Source: Euonymus europaeus
Taxonomy: Eukaryota > Streptophyta > Magnoliopsida > Celastrales > Celastraceae
Direction: 5' to 3'
Assembly: GCA_963580455.1 (NCBI GenBank)
Contig: OY756962.1
Coordinates: 25,619,001 to 25,683,000 of the forward strand
Length of the DNA: 64,000 nt
Position 1 is the stretch's first letter. The number at the start of each line of letters is the position of its first letter. Below the pieces are notes generated by a model. It made no database searches. It saw only the letters and a list, made by a program, of their open reading frames with translations, and was not told the origin of the DNA. The position numbers and the translations under genes were made by a program. Below, piece by piece: positions 45,717 to 57,787 of the stretch.

Positions 45717-48700
45717 TCAATAAGGTTTACTTAGCTTGTTTTCTCTCTTAAGTTGTACCTTCAATTTCTTACTTCCTAACTGGCGCCCATTCATCATACT
45801 AATAGCAGCTTGAGCAGCTACTGGAGAGTCATAACTGACAAATCCTGCAAACAGATACTTATGTGAGATATACAAGATTCCTCATGAGTCATGACTGAAG
45901 CTCAAAATTAAAGGTCAACCGGAACCATTCATACCAAAGCATTTGCTGACACCAGATGCTTTGTCAACAAAAACCTTGGCACTTAAAACGTTTCCAAACG
46001 GTTGGAAAGCATTGACAAGCTCTAGATCACCGAATTCTTGAGGTATGTGATATATGAAAAGATTGGCACCAGGTGGACCTAAGTAAAAATAATGGAGACA
46101 TTACAATGCTGCCACTAAAAACATTTCAAAAAAAAACAAAGCAGACACGAACCTTCAGCCTGACCCCCAGAACTAGTACCAGCGCTTGAAGATGGCGGAG
46201 AGTTACTATTAGTAACTGAAACTGGCACTGAACTAGGTGAACCACTCAAATGCTGATGACTCATTATTCCTCCAGGATATGACATGGAATACCGAATGCC
46301 AGGCACTCCATGATACGCAGACCCCATATAACTTGCAGGAGGCATTGAATAATTTCTGGGAGTCATACTAGAGGCAAGGTCTGGTGTGATTCCACGCAAT
46401 GCATTTCCTTGGTTTGCTGGAGGAATAATATTATGGAATGGTGCTTGATTCTGCATAGCTGGTACACGGTACTGCATAAGTCGATAGGTACCAGGAGCCT
46501 ACGAGAATAACAAATTGACGGTCATACTCTAAATCCGTTCTGCCATTCTGATACAGCAACAACCCTCGACAAATGATAAACATAGCTCAACACATTTAGC
46601 AGAACTGAGATAGAAAGAAATAAAAGTGCGGACAAGTTCTAATATTTGGAGATGCATTGAACTAACCTGATATCCATACCCATTATAGGGGGGAATATAT
46701 CCCATTGGCAAAGCTCCAAATAATGAAGGAGGTTGTGAATCACTACTTGCCATATTAGAAGCTTGTGAATGAGCCTTCTGAGCCCTCCGAGTCTGTCTTT
46801 CCTTTTCTGTATCTGCCCATTTGAGAACAAGGGGAACACTAGAACCCTTCTCGAGAAAAAAAATTACAATCAAATTAGAGCGAAATCACTTATATCAACC
46901 GAATTTAGATATTGATCAGAAACATTGAACATGACCCGACAGCCACAGTGTGAGCAATATTAAATGACAATGAATGTAATCAGTATAGCATTAGCTGATA
47001 TATGGAAAGTTAATACAGCTTCAGCCCAGTTAATCCACAGAAAGAAAAAAAGTTTCTGTAAAGTTTTTATGCTTCTCCTCTGTGCATCTGATCCAAGTGT
47101 TAGTATTTTCTTGGGTTGAGTTGTGTACAATCGGACGAAGATGCTATCCTAGATCAACATCAAGCTGCTATAAGAAATGTCAACGCTAAATTTCATAGCT
47201 TACACCATACAATAAAAACTACGGAGAGATACTGGTGGTAAAGGATATAAATTATCACAGTTTGGACGGTGAACACCTGCCACCGCATTCATTAACAGAA
47301 TACAGGATAAGAATTTGAATATGATGATATCAATTCCATATAAACAATATAAGTTGGAAATATGGTGCTAAACATATTTTCCTAACAAAGAAAAATATCT
47401 AGCATTTCTAAAGTCTCGTAAAAAATTATATGAAGCAGATGATTAATTAATCAACACATTTTTATAAACCTTTTATGCTTGCAACTTGCCCAACACAATA
47501 AGCATCAAAAGATCCAATAAACATTCAGAACTCTATAAAAATAATATGAATTTCCTAGCATATATCATAGGCTTGGTTTTTCAATAGCGAAACATACACA
47601 TAGCAACAAACCTCCATCTTGTGCTTTCCATTGATGGCCTCAAGAGCAGCAAGGGCTTGTTCTTTAGTCTCATACTTCAAAAATGCACATCCTACTATAA
47701 GGAAGTAGAGTGTCACGAAATAATTTGTTGATATCAGAGATTTCAGGTTTCATAAATTTGCAAAAATATGGTAAGAGATAAATGTATCTAACACAAACAC
47801 CTTTGCTTGTTTGCTGAGAACCTCTTAAAATCTGTAGGTCTCTTATGGTTCCATATTTAGAAAATAGAGCAGAAACTTCAGCTTCTGAAACACTCTTTGG
47901 AAGCATGCCGACAAAAAGCTTGTGCTCTGGATTGTATGGATAGCAACGGTCATTTCCCAGATGACATAAAACATAAATGACAAGACACCTTCAGTAAAGG
48001 AGAACTAAGAAAACAGCTTGAGATAATGATTTAAAACTTATATTGTGATGCAACCATCTAAAGGAAATACAGTTATGAAAACATTATCACCCAGCCTCTC
48101 CAACTCGCCATCCGCATACTTCACTTGCAATGGACTAGATGCCTGGATCAAATAGAAATAATGAGATCCCATATAGCGAGATCACAACACGAATGCACAG
48201 TAATGAAGTTAGGGCACAAGAATAGAGAAACAGAATGAATCTAAGGCAATAGAAAAAGGATCAGATTGTTTTGGAAAACTGTTTTACAAAAAATTGTTCG
48301 ATTAGAAACCAACCATTAACTTCATCCTAATAGAAAAACTAGAATTGCACTCAATAATGCATGCAGGCAGCAGAAAGAAGCAATCAAATCAATCCAAGCC
48401 TTTATCATAAAGGAACAAGCAAGAGGCAAACCCCCAAAAAAATCAAATTGTATATCCGTGTGGAGTAAAAAGAGTTCAATTAACATTCCGTTAATACCAT
48501 TGTGTTGATAAGGGAAGATGTTGTATTAGGATGTTGTTAAAAAAAAGACAATAATTTCAAGGATATTAATATATCTGGTTCTTATCCATAGGGCTCGGAG
48601 CTAATTCTCATAAACCAAGGAAAGTTAGCAAAGCGTCTTACTACCACTAGCAGGTGTTATATACATGCTGACTTCTGTTACTGGTAATATGCATTTCATC

Positions 48701-49475
48701 AGTGGCGAGACCTGTTACCACACCAAAGGCATTGATATATAACTGGAATGCCAGTCTACACAAACAGCCACCATAAACCAACTGGGAATAATTTTCACAC
48801 AATGCACATATTTGGAAGTACGAATCAGAGTGTCAGGAAGTGTTAGTTCCTTATCCTAGAGCTGTCTCCTTGAGTTTTCTACCAAACGCCAATTGCCATT
48901 TTTGAAGCCTACAAAGCTTAACTATCTCTTCCCAGTACGGATCATCAATTTACATTGTAGGGAGTAAATTCTCACCAAGTTCATTCGTAATGCACCACAT
49001 GATCTCCACTAAAACAGAACACAAACCTTAGAGATCCAAATTGAACCTACCCCTGGTAGTGACTTCTTATTATGACACGCATTGACTGCCTTATCCGCCT
49101 CTTGCCTTGACGGACATATCACGAAACAACACCCTAAACCAAAAGAGAAACGAATTAGGGCTCAAAACAGCATTACGCCCGCAAATCTCAATGTTCAACT
49201 CGTAAAATCAAACAAATCACGAAAATAAAAATAAAAAACGGTGGGAAGAAGAGAAAAATTAGAATAGTGTGAGAATGTGAATTTGAAATGAAGAGGAGGG
49301 AACCTCTGGAGGCGCGAGTGGCCTTGTCCTTAATGATGCTGATCTCGTCTACCAGAGCGAACTCTTGGAACATTGCGAGCAACTGAGCTTCGGTCATATG
49401 CTTCGGCACTTGACCTACAAAGAGCTTAACGCTCTCATCCCCGCGAGTGTTCTTCTCCTTCTTAGCATCCGCCAT
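45717..49475 (-). CDS. BRN1: Bruno-like RNA-binding protein (BRN1/BRN2 type)
   Basis: A CELF/Bruno-family protein with three RRMs. Arabidopsis BRN1/2 bind the 3' UTR of SOC1 mRNA and delay flowering. Nine exons, 436 residues: 49475-49304, 49133-49051, 48142-48091, 47926-47801, 47691-47612, 46846-46667, 46498-46153, 46078-45935, 45844-45717. RRM1: [16 protein letters not shown] and [19 protein letters not shown]2: [16 protein letters not shown] and [14 protein letters not shown] long linker is rich in Ser, Pro, Gly and Tyr ([19 protein letters not shown]). RRM3: [16 protein letters not shown] and [14 protein letters not shown], the split RNP1 crossing an intron. It ends [11 protein letters not shown]. 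All junctions keep phase and no lesion was seen. BRN1 and BRN2 cannot be told apart here. Confidence 0.94.
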
Positions 49476-52147
49476 TAATGTCTACTCCCCTCTGTCTTTC
49501 TTCCTCGGTGTCTCCTTGTTTCTCTCCCTGATTCCTTGTTCTCTCTCTAGATTCTTGTTATTTTACTAATTTTGTATACTTCTTCGTGGAGTAGTCGCAG
49601 GGAAATTGAGGGATTTCTCGATGGCAAAGTTGGAACTTCAAGAAATATATCATAATTTAATATTATGTAACTGGGCTCCATACTCCATCTTGGTCAGATT
49701 TACGTTTGTCCTCTGACAGCTGTACCCAGTCGATGAATGTAGCTGCGTACAGTTGATCGTGATAGTGGAAAAATGGATTTTGTATATCTGTTTTGGATGT
49801 GAGTATGTTTCATAGAGAATAATTATTGTAAAATGTAAAAATTGAAATTATTTGAGTGTATGGGTGAAATGTTATAAATTAGCATAAATGTTGACATAAA
49901 CAGAAGCTAGGTGTTTATGGAATATTTTTTGTATTCGGATTTTGATTAATTTTTATTTTTGAATGTGTTTAATTAATTATATTTGGATTGTTTTGAATTT
50001 GAATAAGTAAATCATATCATAATTTAATTTATATTATTAGATCGGACACAAATTTTATATTAAGACTATAATCCAATTTAAAAAAAAAACAATATTTATA
50101 TTTGAAATCAATTTTTAAATTTATAATTTATGTTCAAATGAATGAGACAAATTTAGCATTCATATTGGATAGAGTTTTCTCCCCTTTAAACCAAAGCATA
50201 CTTGGGGAAATTACTCTTATGCCCTTCAATCTCAACTATTTAAAGAGCTAATCATAATTTAGTTGATAGCTATATAAGCCGTTCCTTCAATGGACAATTT
50301 GCATTAAAAAAAAAGTTTTTGTGGATCAATCTGGCATGATTCACACACAGAATGCTTTATAGCCATCTAGTCTACTTAAATGAAAAAGACACAAGCCTTC
50401 CCCCAGTTAAGAGTTTTCATTGGTAGCTTCGATGTTTGAATTAAAAGCATTGGCATGTTTTCCTTCCTTAACTCGATGTCCTATCAATTTGCAATTTTAA
50501 TCCCTTTTTATTGTCAGCCGTTGTTTCTTTTTTGGTGGGATATCTTAGATCTATCTAATTGGTTGATTTCTCTCATTTGTTGTTTTTTATAACAAAAAGT
50601 TACTGCATAATTTTTTTTATTTTATTTTTATAAGCAACATGATATATATTGCAAAATTTTACTCTGTACAATCCAGATAGGCCTAAATTAGAGACGTTAG
50701 ACCGTAAGCACATAACATTTTCATTTGACGATAAGGTAAATTGAGTCAAATCTAACACGTGAATATGATAGTATTATTCTTAGTGAGAATCAAACTCAAG
50801 ATTTCGTGAGTCCATATGAATCAATCCAAGATAAATTCACCAACCATGCCATCAATCACATGATTTTCTAATGTAATTGTGTTGAATATTTTTCGTTAAC
50901 CAGTAAGTACCAGTAAGTTGGGTACTTACTGCCACCTCCAAGAGGTCATGGATTCGAGTGGGGGGAGACATACTTTTCTAAAATAAATGTGTGAGGGAAT
51001 TATGGGTCATGACTTAACTCAAAGCGTGCAATTTCTTAGCGGATGTAAAATATACATGACAATATTGATGATGCTGCCTAGAATATTGTTTCTCATCACA
51101 ATCTAAACCACTGAGACACTATCCTCGACGAAAGTGAGGACCCTAGAATTGCAAAGCAAGATGAATTACCGATCAAATCAAGTGAGAAACATTGTTAAAG
51201 ACAGGTGCATGAACCTGGGAGAGCTTACCTTTTCTTTGCCCATTATCGTCTGGGGAAGGCGATATCTCGGGCCAAGATGACAAAACCATCACCAATATCC
51301 GACGTTCACGATAAAAAAAAACATGAAGAAACGGACCGTTGTGAGAGGGTTAAACACCAATCAACACGCGAGAGTATGTTGAAAGAGTCCGGACTCGCCA
51401 CCAAAACATCCGATTTGCACGCACTTTATAATTGTTAGTTATAAATATGTTTGAATTATATGGAAGACTACTAAAAGGATAATAAGAAGTGAGTTTGACT
51501 TTTGAGTTGAATAATTGTGAAAATTTTAAAATGCAACATCTGCATAATGTATTCGCATTGCTTGGCTTAAAAGCAGTTTTAATGTCCTAATCCTCTAATA
51601 ATGTCAATTGTGTTCAAATAGCTTGAATTTTTCTTTTTCACTTGATTTTTGAGATAATATATACATATATATATAGTGGTACAAACATTTTTAAATCTAC
51701 ATATATGTTCATTGAAATGTTTTACCATACAGATTCATTAATGTACTCGTGTGCATTTTCAGAAGTCACAACTTATAGACGTGTATTGAAAAATTCTCTC
51801 CCGTTTTTACATATTTCACAAAAATGATGAAGTGAATTTATGGACTCCACATGATATTTGGTGCACATAAAATTTTTTGGTACACCTCAATTTGAGATAA
51901 CTAAAATATCGACCGTTCAAATCTCTATCCGTATATTTCATGCACAAGTCGAGGATTGTGCTTACGAAGAAACAAGAAGGTTTTGAGTCTTTTGACCAAA
52001 TTATGTCGGGCACGAAAAATATACGGCTGGTCTGTAGGGCAGGGACGCCAGCCTGTCCCCCCAAACACAAACAGCCCGCCGGCCGAGGATTCTGCTCCCG
52101 TGGCAAGTGCATTTACTTCTCCACAACAGCGGTCAAATTTATAGTCG
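49476..52147. other. Intergenic, BRN promoter to PIF element
   Basis: The BRN promoter and 5' UTR lie next to 49476 (CT-rich stretch 49490-49555). The rest is AT-rich and non-coding. A tRNA-like B-box phrase (GGTCATGGATTCGAGT, near 50944) may mark another SINE-type remnant, not resolved. Confidence 0.4.
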
Positions 52148-53236
52148 TTAGAGCAACTCCAAAGGAGTTGCTATATGGGTTGCTAAATGGGCTAACTGCC
52201 ATTATACCAGCCCATTAGCAAAATAACCCAACCCAAGGGAGGTGCTATATGAGTTGCTATTTTAGCAACTGGTGACTTTCGTTGCTATCTTTACCAACGA
52301 AGAGGGAGAGAGAAATCGAAAGCTAAAATTGCGAGGGAAGAGCAACGACTACAGTCAAGAGATTCGACGCAAAGGAGAGGGCGAGTTTCACAAATAGGAG
52401 AGGTAAGATTTTAGCGAATTTCATATCGATTTTTGGTGTTTCGATTTTGACGGGAAGAATGTTCTTGGCGAACTATGCAGATTTGATAGATGGGAGAAAG
52501 ATCCAACAGTTGCTCAACTGAGGTGAGATTCCTACACTTTTCTTAGATTTTCTTTGTTTTTTACACATGATTGCTGAGAATTGGTTTTCTATGAGATGAG
52601 AGACCATTTTGCTATTCCTTTCTATTGAACAGGAGTCATTGCAATTGCCCTAGGTTTTGCTCGTTTGTTTACTTCAATTTGCTCAATTTAATAGATACTT
52701 GCTCACTTTTCTAAAACTTGAGATTTACTTTCATATTAGAGGCCTACAATTCAATGGGGACCTTTGCTTTTGGATGAACACCAAAATGAGGAGTTTTTGA
52801 CTTGATTTGGTTTCATATTAGATATACAGAGCTTATTATGGGTTGTAATTGATTTGCATTAGAGTCAACACATTAATTGGTGATTGATTTTTTGATGGAC
52901 ATGAAAAGGACATGAAAAAGACATAAATACATATATAGTGGCTCCATTGATGGACGTGAAATTATAATGGGTAGTTGTTTGGTGGCAGCTTAGCTATTGA
53001 TTTAAATTATAATGGGAGCTCAATTGTTGAGCATTTAATATGTTTGTTTAAACGTAAAAACAATTGTGAATGCTACTATGTGAGAACTATTCATTTTGCA
53101 TTGTAATTAAATTCTGTTGTTGGGTTTATTGTGCATGTTTTAGACTTGTGTCTTAGCTATGTTTTTACTTTAACCAGTCAGTGCTTGGCATCTCTATACA
53201 TATCTTTAGTAGTCTTTTTTATTTGTACCTTTGTAG

Positions 53237-54228
53237 ATGGAGCCTACCCCATATGATGGTTCTTACCAACATATGTTGTTGAGCGAGGACTTTGAACTTG
53301 AATTGAGTGAAGAAGTTATTTTCAATCAGTCATTTAGTCCACAAAACTCCAATCAACCAGCTGCAACGAAAGAAAAGAAAGGATCAAGAACTCGAAATTT
53401 TACTCATGAGGAAGATGTTCTTATTGTGGCTGCTTATCTTAACACTACAAAAGATGCCATTATTGGCAACAATCAACAATCAAAGACATTCTGGGGCCGG
53501 ATATGCAAGTTCATTGAGGACAATGGAGGAACCTTAGTGCCTCGCACTCAATTGTCCGTGAAAAGCCGTTGGGTTGATATCAACAAGAAATGCGCTAAGT
53601 TTGTGGCATGTCTAAGTAAATTTGAGAGGCTAAACCAAAGTGGACAAACTGAGCAAGGGAGGGTTTGTATTTTTTGCTCTTTCATTTGAATTTCTTTTTA
53701 TTTAATGCATATGTATGATTGACTTATTTTCATTTGCAGCTTGCTGAAGCTCATGACCTATATGCAATTGAAATGGGAAAACCATTTCAATACCATCATT
53801 GTTGGGAATTATTGAGAGATGACCTGAGATGGCAAACTTCCTTATCAAATAAGAAGCAAAAAATTGTGCATGAAACAAGTTCGGCTCCTGTTGGTACTGT
53901 GAACTTGGAAGAAGGTAGTCAAGCTTCTGCTAATGAAGAAAGACCTTTGGGTAGAAAGGCCTCAAAGGAGCTATTAAAGGAAAAAAAGGGTAAATCTGCT
54001 CTAGTTTTTACATCAGAATTTTGGGCAAAAAAAGAAGAGCATGATCGTGAGAAAGCTGAGCGACAAGAGAGGGCGCTTAAACAACATCAAGACCAATTGG
54101 AACTTCAAGAAAAAATTTATGAGATGGAGGTTATGAAGATGGACACTACAACAATGGGAGCTACAGAGGCAGCATATTATGAGAGCATTAAGATGGAGAT
54201 TTTGAAAAAGAGGGGTTTTGCTATGTAG
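53237..54228 (+). CDS. PIF/Harbinger ORF1, Myb/SANT-like DNA-binding protein
   Basis: Harbinger elements need this second protein, which binds the element ends and helps bring the transposase into the nucleus. Two exons: 53237-53662 and 53740-54228, 304 residues. A SANT/Myb-like domain spans about residues 50-135 (RTRNFTHEEDVLIVAAYL, KTFWGRICKFIEDNGG, LSVKSRWVDINKKCAKFV). The C-terminal half is a charged coiled coil similar to the NAM-associated domain (FWAKKEEHDREKAERQE; AAYYESIKMEILKKRG). The basic stretch LSNKKQKIV may help nuclear import. The start is the first ATG after the leader. The intron is 77 bp with GT-AG ends. Confidence 0.85.
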
Positions 54229-54396
54229 ACTTTATTACTTATTAGTTTACATTTGTATTAATGGTTATTACTTTTGTATGCACTGTTTCATTTAATAAGC
54301 ACTAACACATTGCACTGAAGTAAATTATTTTAGCATGCTCCACTTCACAAGAGAAGTAGTGGTAGCATTTCTAGAAGGTTTACATTAAATGGAAAT

Positions 54397-55683
54397 CTAT
54401 AGATTTCCATGTAGTTGCCACAAATGCTCAATTAGATCACATTTAAGTTGAGTGTGGGTTTCATTACTCCTAATTCGACCCAAATTTTGGAACATCTGTT
54501 GCACTTCAACTGAATCTCCTGTTGACACTGGCTCGGGTGGATGAGCATCGATCACATCAAATTCAGTGTCACTTGGTCCTCCTTCATCATCAATTATCAT
54601 GTTATGCAAAATAATGCATGCTTTCATGATATTTGCAAGAGTATGTACATCCCAACAACGAGCAGGCCCACGCACAATTGCAAATCTCGCTTGCAGCACG
54701 CCGAAAGCCCTCTCAACATCTTTTCTTCTTGCCTCTTGCATAGTTGCAAAATGTTTGTTCTTCAAACCAAATGGGCATGAAATTGTCTTCACAAAAGTTG
54801 CCCACCCCGGATATATACCATCAGCAAGGTAATATCCCATCGTGTAATCATGACCATTGATATGATAATTAACTGGAGGAGCGTTACCATATGCGATTGT
54901 ATCAAAAACAGGAGACCGATCAAGTACATTAATGTCATTAAGTGCTCCAGGCATGCCAAAGAAAGCATGCCATATCCAAAGGTCTGATGAAGCCACAGCT
55001 TCTAATATTATTGTTGGTGTATGACAATGACCAGTATACATCCCCTGCCACGCTGTTGGACAATTTTTCCAACGCCAATGCATGCAATCAATACTGCCTA
55101 ACATCCCTGGAAAACCATTTTGCTCACCAAGAGCTAACAAACGAGATATGTCGTTATTGTTTGGAGCCCTGAGGTACTCACCACCGTAAACTTCTACAAT
55201 GGTTGCAACGAATGCTCTTACACTCTCGAAGACGGTGCTTTCTCCAATCCTAACGTACTCATCAACAGAATCTGCTGGTTGTCCATATGCAAGCATCCTC
55301 ATCGCGGCTGTTATCTTCTGAATGGAAGACAAGCCAAGAACTCCAACAGCATCGGGCCTTTGACGAAAGTAGTCATTGCGAGCCACAACACCATCAACAA
55401 TGCGACAAAAAAGTGGACGACTCATGCGAAATCTTCTCCGAAACAAATTATCAGGATAAACAGGATTGGGAGAAAAATAGTCATTCCACAATCTAAGATG
55501 ACCTTCATGTCTACTACGATCAATCACTCGATGGCCAACAACAGAACCACGATATCGATCCAATCGGCCATGATTAGTTGTTTCCTCCTCTTCTGCCACT
55601 GCAGCTACCATCAATTCGAAGTCATCATCAGAATCCTCTTCAATATTGAGAATATCTCCGAGAATATTTGGAAAACGATCCAT
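54397..55683 (-). CDS. PIF/Harbinger DDE transposase
   Basis: This enzyme cuts and rejoins the element ends. One exon, 428 residues, from ATG 55683 (MDRFPNILGD). The frame extends to a TTG further upstream, which is not needed. An N-terminal acidic part is followed by a helix-turn-helix region (residues 120-155: IQKITAAMRMLAYGQPADSV). The DDE_Tnp_4 core has candidate catalytic residues Asp199 (GSIDCMHW), Asp288 (YYLADGIYPGW) and Glu324 (DVERAFGVLQ). It ends LIEHLWQLHGNL. No stop or frameshift interrupts it, so the protein may be functional. It is convergent with ORF1, with 168 bp between the stop codons. Confidence 0.93.
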   Translation of the reverse strand: MDRFPNILGDILNIEEDSDDDFELMVAAVAEEEETTNHGRLDRYRGSVVGHRVIDRSRHEGHLRLWNDYFSPNPVYPDNLFRRRFRMSRPLFCRIVDGVVARNDYFRQRPDAVGVLGLSSIQKITAAMRMLAYGQPADSVDEYVRIGESTVFESVRAFVATIVEVYGGEYLRAPNNNDISRLLALGEQNGFPGMLGSIDCMHWRWKNCPTAWQGMYTGHCHTPTIILEAVASSDLWIWHAFFGMPGALNDINVLDRSPVFDTIAYGNAPPVNYHINGHDYTMGYYLADGIYPGWATFVKTISCPFGLKNKHFATMQEARRKDVERAFGVLQARFAIVRGPARCWDVHTLANIMKACIILHNMIIDDEGGPSDTEFDVIDAHPPEPVSTGDSVEVQQMFQNLGRIRSNETHTQLKCDLIEHLWQLHGNL

Positions 55684-56013
55684 AAAGTAAGAAAATAGAG
55701 TTGAGAAAAAACCAAACAATATAGAATTCAATTGGGGATAGAGAAATTCAATTAGATAACGATCTTATTTATAGACTAAATATTGGCGGCAAAAATGTTG
55801 GCGGCAAAAATGTTGAGGGAAAAATTATTGGCGGGAAATATAATTACATGAACCTTATTTTAATAGGTTTTTACAATAAATAGTGTTTTAGCAATCTCAT
55901 TTATAGCAACCACCATTGAAGTAAAAAAAATTTACCAACTCATTAAACCACTATTCAAATTGGTATAGTACATTTTTAGCAACTCATTATAGCAACTTCC
56001 ATTGGAGTTGCTC

Positions 56014-56154
56014 TTAGAAAGGTTAAAGTGAGAAGGTAGATAGAAGCCCAGTGATGGTGGGCTTTCAGTCAAATTCTGACGGGCCCAAAAGATCTCTCTC
56101 CGTCTTCTAGGGTTTTTTACTTTCTTCGCGTTCTTGTTCTGGTCTCGAGCAGCC
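56014..56154 (+). promoter_or_regulatory. Short U1-C promoter and leader
   Basis: Only 141 bp separate the PIF element from the U1-C ATG. They hold GGGCCCA (56081), a site II-like TGGGC element on both strands, and a telo-box-like CTAGGGTTTT (56107-56116). These motifs are typical of plant genes for ribosome and RNA-processing proteins. Confidence 0.55.
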
Positions 56155-57787
56155 ATGCCTCGGTTTGATCTCCAGCCTTTTTTATTCAATAAAATGTTTC
56201 CATTTTCCTTGTAAAATTGTGGTAATACTCTCTGTTTTTTTTTATTTTTTAATTTGCAGGTATTACTGCGATTATTGTGACACTTACTTGACACATGATT
56301 CGGTAAGTTCCGTCGTATTTTTATGATTATCACTTGTTTTGCTGGAATTCGGTCTGATGATACAGTGATATTCAGGCCTTAATTGACTTCACATTGCTGA
56401 AAACCTCTTGTTTTTGATGTATTTCAGCCATCAGTTAGAAAGCAGCACAATGCGGGGTATAAACACAAGGTATTGTAGTTTTTCATGGCTTTCAATTCTT
56501 ATGAAGTTATTTTTATTTTCTATGTGAATTGCTTTCTGATTTTTGTTGATACCTTTAGGCAAATGTGAGATTGTACTATCAGCAATTTGAAGAACAACAA
56601 ACTCAAAGTTTAATTGATCAACGAATAAAGGAACATCTTGGCCAGACTGCGGCATTCCAGCAGGTTGGTGCTGCCTACAATCAACATCTCATGGCTCAGA
56701 GGCCTCGTCTTCCAGTCTTACCAACACCTGGAATGGCACAATTACCGATTAATCCACAACTAATCCCTGGAATGAGGCCTCCTATGTTTCCTAGACCAGT
56801 TCCTGGTGCTCCAGGTAGTTTAGTATTCAACAGATGACTATTTTGTTATCACAATCATTTCTCATTTTGGGCGTGCACTCAAATTTTCACTTGCTTGATT
56901 GTATAGGAGTCATATCTTTCATTAATTTCATGGCAGATGGTTTGTTGCTTTGGCCTCATCTGGTGCTGTATCTGTAGTTGCTTTAGTTTGATTCTAGGTA
57001 ATAGATTTGTCTGGTGGTCTGCTCAAAAAAATATGATTGTCAAGTGATTTGGAATTCTTCATTATCTAACCATGCTGCTCATTATTCATTGTTATTTTTG
57101 CATAAACCCTGGTAAAATCTGGCAAGTTGATTATTCATTATTATCATCGAAGATAGATTATATTTCCCTCAAGGCTCATTGTTGTAGAGTTTTGGTGGGT
57201 CACCTTTTTTATTTTTTATGGGCGAACATGTGACCAGTGGCAGAGTTTCTAGTGCCTACTGCCTAGTGCAGCCTAGAGGTCACAAGTTCAATTCTTTGAA
57301 AGAGTCTCCACATATTATGTGGGGTTAGGTATGCATACATCTTGTCCGTCTCATCCCGTCCACTTCGCGAGTCTTGTGCATGGTTGTTACTTTACATATC
57401 CTTCTTCTCGCAATGCTTGCTATTACATTTTTGAAAATTACTGGATGATACCAACTCTTGATGGAGATAATCTTTTCTATGAAGTTGGAATGTATGAATT
57501 GAAATGCTGAATGCTTGTTTTTAGGTTATGTTACTACTCCAGGCATGCCATCAATGATGGCACCACCCGGCGCTCCCCCAGTACCTGGTCAATTAAATGG
57601 TCTTCCAAGACCTCCTACACTAGCTCCTCCTACAACAGTCCCTGGGACTGCCGCAACACCCTCTCCTTCTAGTGGTACCCCTTCAATGGTTACACCCGCA
57701 TTTTACCAAGCCAATCCAGCTACACCTACAAGTGGAGGCTTTGCAAATTACAATGCCAATGCTCCAGCTCCCGAGGGTAATCCTTAG
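56155..57787 (+). CDS. U1C: U1 small nuclear ribonucleoprotein C
   Basis: U1-C is part of the U1 snRNP and stabilises its pairing with 5' splice sites. Five exons: 56155-56162, 56260-56302, 56428-56469, 56559-56814, 57525-57787, 203 residues. The first exon codes for only two and two-thirds residues. The U1-C type zinc finger covers residues 4-30 (YYCDYCDTYLTHDS, QHNAGYKHK, a C2H2 arrangement), followed by the conserved helix VRLYYQQFEEQQTQ. The rest is Pro/Gly/Met-rich (GMRPPMFPRPVPGAPG; MMAPPGAPPVPGQ), as in other plant U1-C proteins. The frame ends at TAG 57785-57787. A donor-like GAGG|GTAATC just before the stop might allow an alternative end. An Au-like SINE sits in the last intron. Confidence 0.95.
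57230..57380 (+). mobile_element. Au-like SINE in the U1-C last intron
   Basis: TAGAGGTCACAAGTTCAATT (B-box region), AGTCTCCACATATTATGTGG, TTAGGTATGCATACATCTTG and GAGTCTTGTGCATGG follow the Au SINE order. More diverged than the BSL copy. Same orientation as the gene. Confidence 0.65.

Larger units (their letters stand above)
52151..56013. mobile_element. PIF/Harbinger DNA transposon, structurally complete
   Basis: Terminal inverted repeats GAGCAACTCC (52151) and GGAGTTGCTC (ending 56013) extend inward with further similarity (AGCAACT and TTGCTAT blocks). Target duplications are TTA at 52148-52150 and 56014-56016, as expected for this superfamily. The 3.86-kb element has both genes an autonomous copy needs: a Myb/SANT-like ORF1 (+) and a DDE transposase (-), placed convergently. 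Both frames are open. Confidence 0.93.

Noticed and set aside
51205..51438. 77-residue + frame
   Set aside because: No recognisable domain or splice context; likely chance.
54541..55698. + strand frames opposite the transposase
   Set aside because: Shadows of the 428-residue DDE transposase on the other strand.
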